NCBI GenBank assembly: GCA_947044405.1
Contig: CAMRHE010000354.1
Span: 1,795,001 to 1,859,000, forward strand
Direction: 5' to 3'
Length of the DNA: 64,000 bases
Source: Leptodactylus fallax
Taxonomy: Eukaryota > Chordata > Amphibia > Anura > Leptodactylidae
The notes beneath the pieces are model-generated. The model was not told the DNA's origin. It saw only the letters and a program-made list of their open reading frames with translations, and ran no database searches. The first letter of the stretch is position 1, and every line of letters starts with the position of its first letter. Below, piece after piece: positions 12,656-24,240 of this stretch. The translations under genes were made by a program, and so were the position numbers.

Positions 12656-12831
12656 CTGAGAGGCAGAGGTGTAACTTAAAGCTCCTGGACCCCAATGCAA
12701 AATCTGTAATGTGACCCCCACTTACCATGTGCTATGTATAATACCAGTGCCTTCTTATGTTAAAAAGGTCTTTGGACCCCATAGTGATTGCTATCTCTGC
12801 ACCTTCTTTAGCTACGTCCCTTGCTAAGAAG
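12656..12831. mobile_element. Small hAT-type MITE
   Basis: The element 12664-12823 begins CAGAGGTGTAACTTAAAGC and ends TTTAGCTACGTCCCTTG, with the same terminal style as 5475-5645 and a shared AGCTCCTGGA near the left end. The flanking 8-mers CTGAGAGG and CTAAGAAG match at 6 of 8 positions, so the target duplication has decayed. Confidence 0.5.
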
Positions 12832-15325
12832 GGAACCATGGGTCACCTCGAGGAGATTAGTCACGTACAAGCGATGTTTTTAGTTTGGTGCTGACTAGAT
12901 TGGGGTGCAGAGCCTTAGGAATATCTTTGTTTAGGAAACCCAGGGGTTTTCTAGGCTAAAAATATTGATCATGTATCCTAAGGATAGAACATCCATTTCA
13001 GATTACTGGGGACCCAACACCCCAAATCAATCAGGTGTTCTCAGGAGTGTCACACACACACAGATCTGACATTAGTGACTCATCTTTAGGGTAGGTCATC
13101 AACATTTTTAGCCAAGAAAACCCCTTTAATCCCCGCAAGAATAAATAAATGCCTCATATGGCCCAGTCCTCAACATAGTCACCATAGTCATCTGTAGTAC
13201 TGGAGCAGTAGTAATGTAGTCTGGGGCTGAGCCATGGGTTATCACCACAAGAGTGGTCATAATGTGATAGATTAGAGGATAAGACAAGAGCATGGCTATG
13301 AATAAAGTCAGGAGTCACAGCCAGGAGTAGAATAACAGGTACCTGACGACCAATCTCAAAGGTGATCTGGAAGCAATATATCCAGGAATAAGGCTGGGGT
13401 CAGGATCGGGGTCAAATAGAAATCGGAGCTGAAATGATAGCAAAAGAAATGAGAGACAGGAATTGGTCCAGGAACGATCCTCAATCTGCAGGCAAGGCAT
13501 GGCAGGACAGTTTCCCAAGCCAAGCCTGATATCATCTTTGGGCGCCTTAGCATCTGGCATGCAGCCAGAGCAGGAGAGCTATGGCCCGATTCAGCGGGGC
13601 TGTAGCAGAAGGAGAAGCATCTGGTAAGGTGAATATCAATTTCCTTACATTGCTTTCCTATGGACCTGCTTGGAATTCATCATTACTGTTTGTTCCCACT
13701 GCCTTTACTGCTAATGGACGGGATCCCGCGTTACATCTTACAGCCAGATCTTATCTTGTCTGCTGAGTGCTAGTGTCAGGGGTCATACTCATTTTACACA
13801 TTCATTTACACTCCTCATGTATTATAGTACAGAAGTATTAAAGGGAATGGTGGCTCTTGGATCTAAGCCTGACGATAATTGCTGTAATATTCTCAGCACT
13901 CAGGCATTGAGAATCCTCACAAAGCTGAGCTGCACATAGTTATAAGTCGTCTATAGCATTGGCCAACGTTTATGTGCTCCAGCAGGCGTTCTGTAAAACA
14001 CCAGGATGTTATAGGATTTTCTTCGCGGAGATAATCCACTCTACGGCCTACGAATTCACTCTTACAGGACTAATCTAAACCACATTGCCACCGTATAGTA
14101 AATTACTGGAATCTAATTTGTTTTCTGGAGCAGCGGAGCTCAGGAACATATAATATGATTGCTGGGAAATCCTGATACTGTAATGATGGGGGTCACGGAG
14201 AGTGTTCCTGTCAGATTGTGTTCTGGACCCCATCTGAAAGCATGAACCAAGCAATAACATAGTTCTAGCAAGGACCTGAGAGTCACACACTGGAGCAAAA
14301 CAACTCAAAGTATGGAGACCTATGGGTGTACGGTGTCATGGAACCCTGATATCCCATGCACACGACCTTAGTTGTTCTCAGTATATTGTTTGCAATTACA
14401 GATTTATTCCTATGGCCCTATACACACGAACATAATATTTACAGATCAGTGTCCGGGCCGTAGACACCATCCGCAAAGTACAGTCTTGTAGCCTGACTAT
14501 ACTAGATCCCTTCCAAACAGAGAATGATCTATTCTGATGGACCCCATTGACTTAGATTGAGGTTCATCAGGTTTCTGTCAGACCCTGGGATATGCTGTCT
14601 ACTCTTTTTGAATGTCCATGAAACTCAGAGAAAATACTGGGCTCCCAGAAGGATAGACTATTCTAGTATGAGCAGTCAGAAGAGGCACTGTGCTGTCAAA
14701 GGGTCGTACAAGATTAGAAAAACATGGCTGATTTATGACAGCTATAGGTCAGGTCAGCTCACATGCCATTGTATAGATGGGTCATCGCCCTGCTCACTTT
14801 TTGGAACCAGTGTGTGTCACCGAGACTGTGAAGGTAATTTTGGATGGACGTCCTAGCTGTGATCCAACCTATGAGTTACAGACTACGTTGAACACCCTTT
14901 TTGGAACCTGAAACCCATAGCCTGGGCATTGCAGGCATTTATGGTGTTTTTGTAAAGGACTTAGAGCACATATTTTGAGGAGAAGACTGCCCTAGTAAGG
15001 GAGATATTGCCTGACACCTAGGGAGTACAATAACCCAGCCTCAGCTCCAGCCTTTTGGTTCCTAAGAATGCTGCCTCCATTTCATGTAACATTCTTGTTT
15101 GTGGTACCTGTCTTACTTCAAGAAAACCATTCAAAACTGTCTCCTGAGTCCATCTTCATTCACCATCACGGGCACTCCATCCATCATCAAGCTCAAGGAG
15201 GCTTACTACAGAGAAATGCCCAGGGGATACTGCTACTACCTTAATCCACACTGCAGGCCACCTTGTCACTGCACTAGCCCTGAGGAGTGCTGGAGGGTCG
15301 AACAAGTCAACTACAACCACTGTGA
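12832..15325. other. Unannotated stretch, no gene recognised
   Basis: No supported gene. The part around 13290-13560 has the CAGG-rich texture of some LTR remnants, but no ends could be found. Confidence 0.4.
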
Positions 15326-15329
15326 GCCC

Positions 15330-15855
15330 AACGATGACCAACTGCTACTCCCATCCTCCCTGCATTCCTCCAATGGGTTACTGCAGGGACACTGCTGCAT
15401 GATGGGGTAAACTAGGTTTGTACAACATTTAGGTAGGTGGTACATGTCACAGTAATATTCACATGATGCCAGGACCCAAGGTTTCCCAGCAGAACATTGC
15501 CAAGGGCCACACACTGCCTCCGTCAACTTGCCTACTCCCATAATGCATCCTGGTGCCACCTACTTCACAGGAAAGAGACACACGACACACATGAACCCAG
15601 CCAGGCGACCTTCTACGGCGTCATGGTCTAGTTCTGTACTTTGGGGTGGTGAGGGGTCAGCATGGTCTGCCGTTACGTAGCTCATATTCATTAACCTGCG
15701 ATGCCCTGTATGTCCGACACCTTTCTATCATATCCCGCTGTAACTTTTTCAGCAATTTGTTGTACATTAGCTCTTCTGTCAGATCGCACAGTCAGTCTGT
15801 AGCAAAGTGACCAATTATTGGAATTGTACATTTTGGCCGACTATTACATCTATTA
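15330..15855 (-). pseudogene. Decayed Tc1/mariner-like transposase fragment
   Basis: Read on the minus strand, this stretch follows the known order of a Tc1-like transposase, with many stops and shifts. The N-terminal side near 15770-15840 gives a helix-turn-helix-like part ending in IAEKVTAG. A middle part near 15530-15600 is followed by AMFCWETLG-type DNA at about 15480-15505. A TTYLNVV-type segment lies at about 15425-15450. The second catalytic aspartate region at about 15380-15395 is degraded. The downstream part and both inverted repeats are missing or unrecognisable. It belongs to a different Tc1 lineage from the 7.3-kb and 17-kb copies. The antisense-like open frames here are accidental. 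Confidence 0.65.
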
Positions 15856-15859
15856 TATC

Positions 15860-16680
15860 TATGGCACCATCACCACCCTCACCCATAAAACTCACCCAAC
15901 ATCTGCAGAACAAATGCTGGACTAGATTACAGCAGAACCTTGGATCTCCCGGCAGTAGAGATACAGTAATAGGTATGTAATAAGCCTCTCTCAGCCAGCC
16001 CAGACCATGTTCTCCCTAATGTAATAGATTCCTCGCCCTGGCCTTGCTTTGACTGATCGGACATTTTGATAATATGATCTATTCACCACAATGTCCATCA
16101 CTGAGCCGGAAAAATAATTATATCCCTCTCAATATCTCTTATTTATTGACCCTCTCTTTGTTATATTCTAATGTTTTCTCCTGAGTTATCGTCTGCAGTA
16201 GGTTGAGCATGTCGGAGATGTACGGCCTTAAGTAGATAAAGACGGGGTTTTCAATCTTTATCAACGTTGTTTTACAATGGATGACCCCGCTAATAGACAT
16301 CATTGATGGTTACTGTTAAATGGACATGTATAAATTTCCCTTTTTATTACTTTAGATATATACACAATGCATTTATATTGTTACTGTTTTTTTATTGTTT
16401 CTGTATGAGAGTGGACTTGACGTGGCTGTGTGCACTACAACAGCTGCAAGGGGCCTATCAGGGCAAGTGGTGCAAGTACTAGGTGCCAGAGGGGGTCAAC
16501 AAGCCACTCTGCCCAGTGTAAAAGATAAAACCGGGCCCTCCATTATGGTTCTGGCTTTAGAGACCCTGTTGCCCATTTCCTGGTCCACACCCTTTTTCTG
16601 ATCCTTGGGTTTGGACCTTCCTCACCCCCTGTAGTCCCTGTAGAGGAGTCTTGCCTAAGTTACTGCTGGTCATACAGGCC
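15860..16680. other. Unannotated stretch, no gene recognised
   Basis: AT-rich with no gene seen. A CAGGGGTGGACAGAGAC motif at about 16680 resembles a hAT-like terminus, and that segment appears to have cut off the transposase that follows. Confidence 0.4.
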
Positions 16681-16807
16681 AGGGGTGGACAGAGACAGTT
16701 ATAGGCCCCTTGTTGTCGATTGTTTCAACAAAGAGCACCCCGATTACAATCACATACCTGTAGAGGTCTCATTGGTGATAGCTGCAGACCTGGGTCCAGA
16801 AGCTAAG

Positions 16808-17164
16808 GGGGCCCCACAGGCCTGCTGCACACAGTCTCCTCTTAACAGTTGTTGTAGAGATGTGTCTGCTGCTAGAACTCTGTGTGGCATTGACCTGGTC
16901 TCTAATCTGAGCTGCTGTTAACCTGCAATTTCTGAGGCTGGTGACTCGGATGAACTTATCCTCCGCAGCAGAGGTGACTCTTGGTCTTCCTTTCCTGGGG
17001 CGGTCCTCATGTGAGCCAGTTTCTTTGTAGTGCTTGATGGTTTTGGCCACTGCACTTGGGGACACTTTCAAAGTTTTCCCAATTTTTCGGACTGACTGAC
17101 CTTCATTTCTTAAAGTAATGATGGCCACTTGTTTTTCTTTACTTAGCTGCTTTTTTCTTGCCAT
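16808..17164 (-). pseudogene. Tc1-like transposase N-terminal fragment
   Basis: This is the DNA-binding half of a Tc1 transposase. The start MARKKQLSKEKQ at 17164 is preferred over the upstream in-frame ATG at 17395, because that extension reads through the inserted palindrome. Roughly 118 residues remain: a first helix-turn-helix (SVRKIGKTLKVSPSAVAKT), the linker motif RKGRPRVT and a second helix-turn-helix region ending near TTVKRRLCAAG. All three catalytic acidic residues are missing because the sequence changes at about 16808, so it cannot be active. This stretch itself carries no frameshift, which suggests moderate age. Confidence 0.88.
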
Positions 17165-17270
17165 AATACAAATTCTAACACTCCATTCAGTAGGACTATC
17201 AGCTGTGTATCCACCTGACTTCTGAACAACACAACTGATGGTCCCAACCCCATTTATAAGGCAAGAAATC

Positions 17271-18345
17271 CCACTTATTAAACCTGGTTGTAAATGGAAT
17301 AGGATGCAAAAAAAGAATGATCCAAAAAAATAGAGGAATAGATCCTGCGCTTTCCAAACATTAAAATCTTCTTTTTTTATTAGCTCAACACACAACGCGT
17401 TTCGGAGAAATATACTCCTTTTTCAAGTGTAAATGAGACAGACATGTACATGACATACAACATTACAGCTTTAAAAAGGCTTCTAGTGTGCTGGCCACAC
17501 CCTCTCAAGGAGGGGCCAAGCCAGCTAATAAAACCAACAATATATTGTTTAAGACACGTATTACAAGTGGCTAAAAGTTAAAATGAACGTTTCACAAGAT
17601 GATTCGCATACCTGTTGTAATTATAGGAAGGTAATCAGAATTTCCTTGGTAAGCGGAGGCTGCTGGGTTCTGTTAGCGTCTCTAACTTAATGCGCATGCG
17701 CAGCGAAATAACCGCAGCGCAGGTATGCGAATCATCTTGTGAAACGTTCATTTTAACTTTTAGCCACTTGTGATACGTGTCTTAAACAATATATTGTTGG
17801 TTTTATTAGCTGGCTTGGCCCCTCCTTGAGAGGGTGTGGCCAGCACACTAGAAGCCTTTTTAAAGCTGTAATGTTGTATGTCATGTACATGTCTGTCTCA
17901 TTTACACTTGAAAAAGGAGTATATTTCTCCGAAACGCGTTGTGTGTTGAGCTAATAAAAGAAAGAAGATTTTAATGTTTGGAAAGCGCAGGATCTATTCC
18001 TCAATTTTTTTGGATCATTCTTTTTTTGCATCCTATTCCATTTACAACCATTGCATCCAGATCCTTGGAATCCTGGAACTGAGGGACCTTGCTGCATTCC
18101 ATAAACTAAAAGCGGATATAGCAGTTGTGACTCTTCACAACTGAATCAGGTGAGAGTCAAACTTAAACAAAAACAATCAGTTTATTATATGAACTGATCT
18201 CTCACTTTATCCATTCAACACAAATCTCTCACAGCTATTCATTTATTTGAGCACGTGACACTACCAATATCAAACAGTATTATACTATGTGCCGCTCGGC
18301 GTTGTTTTTTTGTCATTTTCTCTAAGCTACCACTTATTAAACCTG
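17271..18345. mobile_element. 1043-bp palindromic insertion with 16-bp TSD
   Basis: The same 16 bases, CCACTTATTAAACCTG, flank the insert at 17271-17286 and 18330-18345. Joining the flanks gives the continuous Tc1 leader. The insert (17287-18329) is dominated by an inverted repeat: arms of about 330 bp at 17285-17614 and 17720-18050, nearly identical, with a spacer of about 105 bp. A further 280 bp of unique sequence follows on the right. A long target duplication suggests target-primed retrotransposition (LINE- or Penelope-like) rather than a cut-and-paste transposon. Each arm contains a GGAG-loop-CTCC-GAAACGCGT motif that resembles a decayed hammerhead core. No reverse transcriptase frame is present. 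Confidence 0.75.
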
Positions 18346-18639
18346 ACAGGGCACACCTGTGAAGTGAAAACCATTTCAGGTGACTACCTCTTGAAGCTCA
18401 TCAAGAGAATGCCAAGAGTGTGCAAAGCAGTAATCAAAGCAAAAGGCGGCTACTTTGAAGAACCTAGAATATAAGACATATTTTCAGTTGTTTCACACTT
18501 TTTTGTTAAGTATATAATTCCACATGTGTTAATTCATAGTTTTGATGCCTTCAGTGTGAATCTACAATTTTTATAGTCATGAAAATACAGAAAACTCTTG
18601 GAATGAGAAGGTGTGTCCAAACTTTTGGTCTGTACTGTA

Positions 18640-19504
18640 CATTATTGCATATAGGCAGGTATAGACATGGCCATACATGGCCTACAGCCGTTTCAAGTGC
18701 TATGACACTTCTTCTGGGTCTCCTATACAGTATTAGCCTGTGCCCACTTAAATGAATTGTCAACCATGTAATACATTGTTACAGTCTGACAAGGCAACCT
18801 CTTTTTGAGGGGTTTACCCATAATATTGGGCTGTACATAAGAAGTTGCCAAAATCACACCCTCTCTTCTGACCTCACTTCCTGTTCTGCAGCTATTGGCT
18901 AGAGCTTTGACTCATACACTTCCTGCTCTGTCCACCCCTTAGCCTAATACTGAAAGCTGGACCAGAAAGCAGGGAAGACATCTGAAGTAGAACTAATAGT
19001 TCTTAATATTGTCATTATTATGTGTAGACTGACAATAGCAGATGGCGTGCCAAGCCAAATGCCTTCAAAGTCAAAGATGACCATGGCATGTTACAGGACT
19101 TCCAGTTTGCTAAACAAAATAGTTTTTTCTGCCATTTTAGTTTAAGGCGGGAGCAATAAAACCTGTATAAGCTCACTGTAGTGGATGAGTTGTCATTTTT
19201 GAATGTTACATTTGATTATATGGCTGCAGAAGTGTAGGGCAGCGGATAAGGTCATCATGAAAATACTTGGTCTTCACTAGTGCTATCCAGTTATCAGCCA
19301 AAGTGTCAGCTATAACATTGCGTGCCAATCAACTTTCATGCCCGTAATTACCATTACCAGCCTGTAATCATCACAGACTTGAATTAGGACACTGGGAGGG
19401 TAGTGTAGACCGACCTTATAGCTTCTTCTATGGAAATTTATAACATTGGTAGCAGGAGAAGATCATTATCTGCAATAAACCTCTGGTATAATTCTCAGCA
19501 TTTG
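18640..19504. other. Unannotated stretch, no gene recognised
   Basis: No supported feature between the Tc1 end and the minisatellite. Confidence 0.45.
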
Positions 19505-20485
19505 TTATTAAAGGGGTATCCCACAGTGTGACATGGTCCTTGTTTTCCTATGTCTCCTCTACTCCTCTCACAGTCCGACATGGTCCCTATTCTCCTACAG
19601 TATGTCTGGCCTTCTCTTATAGGGTCTCACAGGCTGACATAGGAGAATACTGACTATGTCTCCTCTATTCCTCTAGGGTGTATCCCACAGTCTGACATGC
19701 TCTTTGTTTACCTATGTCTCCTCTAGAGTATGTTCCAAAGTCTGACATGGTCCCTATTCTCCTAATCTATGTCTCCTCTACTCCTCTGTGCCCTATAGTC
19801 TAACATGGTTCCTATTTCCCTATGTTTCTACTCCTCTAGGATATGTGCCATAATATAACATGGTCCCTACACTCCTATGCTTTCTTTACTCCTCTATGGT
19901 ATGTCCCATAGTCTGACAGGATTTCTGTTTTCCTGTATCTCTAGCAATCATCTAGGGTGTGTCCCACATGGTCCCTATTCACCCATGTATCCTCTACTCC
20001 TCTAGGGTGTGTCCCACATGGTCCCTATTCACCCATGTCTCCTCTACTCCTCTAGGGTGTGTCCCACATGGTCCCTATTCACCCATGTATCTTCTACTCC
20101 TCTAGGGTGTGTCCTATAGTCTAACATGGTCCCTATTCTCCTATGTATCCTCTACTCCTCTAGGGTGTGTCCCACATGGTCCCTATTCACCCATGTATCC
20201 TCTACTCCTCTAGGGTGTGTCCCACATGGTCCCTATTCACCCATGTCTCCTCTACTCCTCTAGGGTGTGTCCCACATGGTCCCTATTCACCCATGTATCC
20301 TCTACTCCTCTAGGGTGTGTCCCACATGGTCCCTATTCACCCATGTATCCTCTACTCCTCTAGGGTGTGTCCTATAGTCTAACATGGTCTCTATTCTCCT
20401 ATGTCTCCTATACTCCTCTAGGGTGTGTCTCACAGTCTAACATGATCCCTGTTCTTATATGTCTCCTTTACTCCTCTATGGTAGA
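19505..20485. repeat. 50-60-bp minisatellite
   Basis: Units contain TCCCACATGGTCCCTATTC and CTCCTCTACTCCTCTAGGGT. The core from 19951 to about 20380 is a clean 50-bp period (unit starts at 19951, 20001, 20051 and 20101). It is interspersed with a 60-bp variant in which CACATGG is replaced by CTATAGTCTAACATGG. The outer parts are older and irregular. Confidence 0.9.
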
Positions 20486-22179
20486 CGAGACATAGACATT
20501 GACCATTGATAAGGTTTGTGTGACAATTTATTCATACATTTCCAGTAGGAATAACAGAGGAACAGCACAATGCAGAGTTCTACAAACAGATATGTCATAA
20601 TCATTATTTTAAAGAAAAATACAAGTATTCACACACACAGACGTCAGGAGAGGTGATAGGCCCCCTCGTAAAACAAGTTGCCTGTAGCTACAACAAGGAG
20701 GAGCTCTCCCCCTAGTGGTGTCTGCAGAGTGGATCATAGCCTGTGAAAACTAGATAAAGGGAGGGGGAAATAGAGTCATTTTTCTTTGTGATTGCTTTCC
20801 TATGTCTTTATTAATATTTCGATAAACCTGCTCCTGTCAGTTCTTCTTTAGTACTGTTGACTTCCTGCCAAACACAGGCTTTACATAGACTTCCTAGTAA
20901 AACGCATGGCTAATTTTAATTACTTTGTAGAAATGACTTGACAGATAATTACACTTCCAGGATTTCAGCTCCTACTCATAGAATAATGTTACCCTGGAGT
21001 CCAGGACAATAGCGCATTAACATACAGGGTCAGAGAGCTAAGGAACTCCGAAACCTGACGCTCACCTCTCAAATATAGATTAGAGGGCGCTAACAAATCA
21101 GAAATAGGCTGCTACTTCCCAGTATACCGCAAATTCTGCCATGTTAGACTGAATAAGGATTAACCCATTAATGACAGCTCATACACGATTTTACGACAAC
21201 TCTTACGGGCCTTTTTGAAGGCAGGTTAGTGGTATAGCAATAGGGAAGTGGAGAGATTGCAGTCATACCCAGGTTCAGTATTAGGCGACATGCACACGAC
21301 CGTTGTGTGAATGGGGCCTTATACATGATCAGCCATTAAGTCCACTGATAGGTACACACAAGGCCTAAGACTCACAAAGCCCAAGTTACGTAAAGGACCT
21401 AAAGCACACAAGCCCCAAGCTACTCACAGGTTGGCTACTAGCCAGGGCACCATTGGCTACCTCATGGGCCTGGATCACTAGTCACCACTCAAACAAATAC
21501 CACGGTACTGACATCTTTCCTCAGCGACCACTACACAAGGTAGCCATCCAACTAACAACATGAAAATCTGTAAACACTTCAACAAGCTGCGGTTCTTTTT
21601 CAACCAGACGTGGCTCCTTGCTCACAGGATGCCTGTGCCAGCCCCAAACAATCACTGGGCTGAGCCCACAGGAAGAAAAGCAACCACAGCTCCAGTCGCA
21701 AGTGGGACATGGCCGTTGCCTCCTCTATGTTCTGTCCTCAGCAGGCTCTGGCAAAAAGGGACCAAACACACATCAACAGGAGATGTCATCAATGCCGCTT
21801 CTGTCTCCAAGCCTCGGGAGCCATAGCTGCCAACTCCCACCTGGGGTGCATTGTTCAATAGCAGCCCTAGTCTACCCGCTGCTGGCCCGTCCCTTACGCC
21901 TGCAATAGACATTTAACTAGTTTTTTTATATTGTCTCTGTTCTAACCAAAACAGGGGACTTTCTTAGACACAACACACACTGCTACCTCTATGCATTATC
22001 CCTTTTACAACTAGGTAACAGCAGTGACTCAGCACATCTCAGTCTACTCTATGGATCCACTAGATGGCAGCAGCACACTAGGAATACAACAGCAGGTCAA
22101 CCATAATATACATGTACTAAATGTTGTTTCTGGCTGTAAATTTCAGATACTCAAGGTGGTGACTATCACTACCTTACAT
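20486..22179. other. Unannotated stretch, possible LTR remnants
   Basis: No gene recognised. The frames at 21560-21912 overlap each other on both strands and show no domain. The texture of 21290-22010 is reminiscent of an LTR, but terminal TG...CA with a duplication was not found. Confidence 0.35.
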
Positions 22180-22445
22180 GTTGTAGCGACTTCCCTACCC
22201 ACAGTCAATATTATGTATCCCAGTATAGATAGTAGCTAAGTATACTGTGTGCTGGAACGCCCCTGTACGCACAGTCATTAATAAGGTTCCTGGTATAGCT
22301 AGTAACTATGTATACTGTGTACTGGAGCGCCCCTTGTATACACTGTCATTATAATGGATGGCTATGAAGACAGCAGGTATGTACACTGTGTGCTGGAGCT
22401 CCCCCTGTACACGCTGTCATTATTATAGATGCCGGTATGTGGGCT
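22180..22445. repeat. About 70-bp degenerate tandem repeat, 3 copies
   Basis: The motif TACTGTGTGCTGGAACGCCC and close variants start at 22241, 22311 and 22382, followed each time by a GTACGCACAGTCATTA-like segment. The copies are diverged. Confidence 0.7.
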
Positions 22446-23053
22446 GCTGTCTGGATTGTAGTAATGAAATCATAGTGAGTGCTACAGATCAGCCTTTTGC
22501 TAGAACAAGTATTTCATTTTCCGCCTCAATAAGTGATCCCATATTCCCAGAACTTGTTTCTAATTAAACTTCAATCACCAGCCATTCTGTGGTGAGTACC
22601 AGTGATAGCGCCCTTCAGAGAGCACACACAATTACTGCGGGCTGCTGCTTTATCAGCAGCCTCCTGTACTTCATGTCTGCAGCCATTCACTCCCCTGCCA
22701 CACGTTGACTTCTGGTGCGACGCTGCAAATATGAGGGGGGGATGGGATTCTCTGTTATAAAAGATGAAGAAAGCCCTGGTCATCAATTACTTGTCATTAT
22801 AATTCATTAAATTGTAACTAGGAAGACATAAAAGATGGAACTGCACAGATATAGGGTGTTCCACTAGAAGGCAACGGTCTAACAATGCATGGTAAGGCTG
22901 CTGCTGGGATCCAAGGAGATCGAAGGAGGTCCCCAGTAGGTGACCAGCCAAGAAACACACTTTTAGTTCACACACATAACTGAGAGGAAGGAAATGCGTT
23001 GTGAGACAAGAACCAGACCCGAGCTGTTGTCTGGGAAGCAGGTTTGGGCCCAG

Positions 23054-24240
23054 TAACGATGATGGTGGAAATCGAACCAACTCTGGTGAGGGACCGATAA
23101 CGCTGATGGCGGAAATCGAACCAACTCTGGTGAGGGACCGATAACGCTAACGGCGGAGATCGAACCAACTCTGGTGAGGGACCGATAACGCTGACGGCGG
23201 AGATCGAACCAACTCTGGTGAGGGACCGATAACGCTGACGGTGGAGATCGAACCAACTCTGGCGAGGGACCGATAACGCTGACGGCGGAGATCGAACCAA
23301 CTCTGGTGAGGGACCGATAACGCTGACGGCGGAGATCGAACCAACTCTGGTGAGGGACCGATAACGCTGACGGCGGACATCGAGCCAACTCTGGTGAGGG
23401 ACCGATAACGCTGACGGCGGAGATCAAACCAACTCTGGTGAGGGACCGATAACGCTGACGGCGGAGATCGAACCAACTCTGGTGAGGGACCGATAACGCT
23501 GACGGCGGAGATCGAACCAACTCTGGTGAGGGACCGATAATGCTAACGGCGGAGATCGAACCAACTCTGGTGAGGGACCGATAACGCTGACGGCGGAGAT
23601 CAAACCAACTCTGGTGAGGGACCGATAACGCTGACGGCGGAGATCGAACCAACTCTGGTGAGGGACCGATAACGCTGACGGCGGAGATCGAACCAACTCT
23701 GGTGAGGGACCGATAACGCTGACGGCGGAGATCGAGCCAACTCTGGTGAGGGACCGATAACGCTGACGGCGGAGATCAAACCAACTCTGGTGAGGGACCG
23801 ATAACGCTGACGGCGGAGATCAAACCAACTCTGGTGAGGGACCGATAACGCTGACGGCGGAGATCAAACCAACTCTGGTGAGGGACCGATAACGCTGACG
23901 GCGGAGATCAAACCAACTCTGGTGAGGGACCGATAACGCTAACGGCGGAGATCGAACCAACTCTGGTGAGGGACCGATAACGCTGACGGCGGAGATCGAA
24001 CCAACTCTGGTGAGGGACCGATAACGCTGATGGCGGAGATCGAACCAACTCTGGTAAGGGACCAATAATGCTGACGGCAGAGATCAAACCAACTCTGGTG
24101 AGGGACCGATAACGCTGATGGCGGAGATCGAACCAACTCTGGTAAGGGACCAATAATGCTGACGGCAGAGATCAAACCAACTCTGGTGAGGGACCGATAA
24201 CGCTGACGGTGGAGATCAAACCAACTCTGGTGAGGGACCG
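23054..24240. repeat. 44-bp minisatellite, about 27 copies
   Basis: A 44-bp unit (contains GGTGAGGGACCGATAACGCT, then GACGGCGGAGATCGAACC) repeats without interruption. Each unit has about five CpG sites, far above the surroundings, and most unit-to-unit changes are CG to TG or CA. Because 44 is not a multiple of 3 and the minus strand lacks stops in all three frames, long minus-strand frames up to 229 residues appear. They rotate through the same peptide phases and are not considered genes. Confidence 0.95.

Larger units (their letters stand above)
16808..18639 (-). mobile_element. Truncated Tc1 element split by a later insertion
   Basis: The right end at about 18605-18637 reads GTCCAAACTTTTGGTCTGTACTG, a known Tc1-like terminus (on the minus strand CAGTACAGACCAAAAGTTTG), and is followed by TA at 18638. 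Leftward come the long inverted-repeat region, the leader and a minus-strand transposase start at 17164. The 3' half is missing: similarity stops near 16808 at a junction with hAT-like sequence. The element is split between 17286 and 18330 by a 1-kb insertion flanked by a 16-bp duplication. In this family the long terminal repeat also mirrors the end of the transposase gene, which explains a peptide resembling RMPRVCKAVIKAKGGYFEE on the + strand at 18400-18470. Confidence 0.85.

Noticed and set aside
18289..18474. Short + strand frame ending like a Tc1 transposase C-terminus
   Set aside because: In this Tc1 family the long inverted repeat mirrors the end of the gene. Here it belongs to the 5' end of the minus-strand element, not to a separate gene.
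22963..23652. 229-residue minus-strand frame
   Set aside because: A product of the stop-free 44-bp unit. The same peptide appears in overlapping frames throughout the array.
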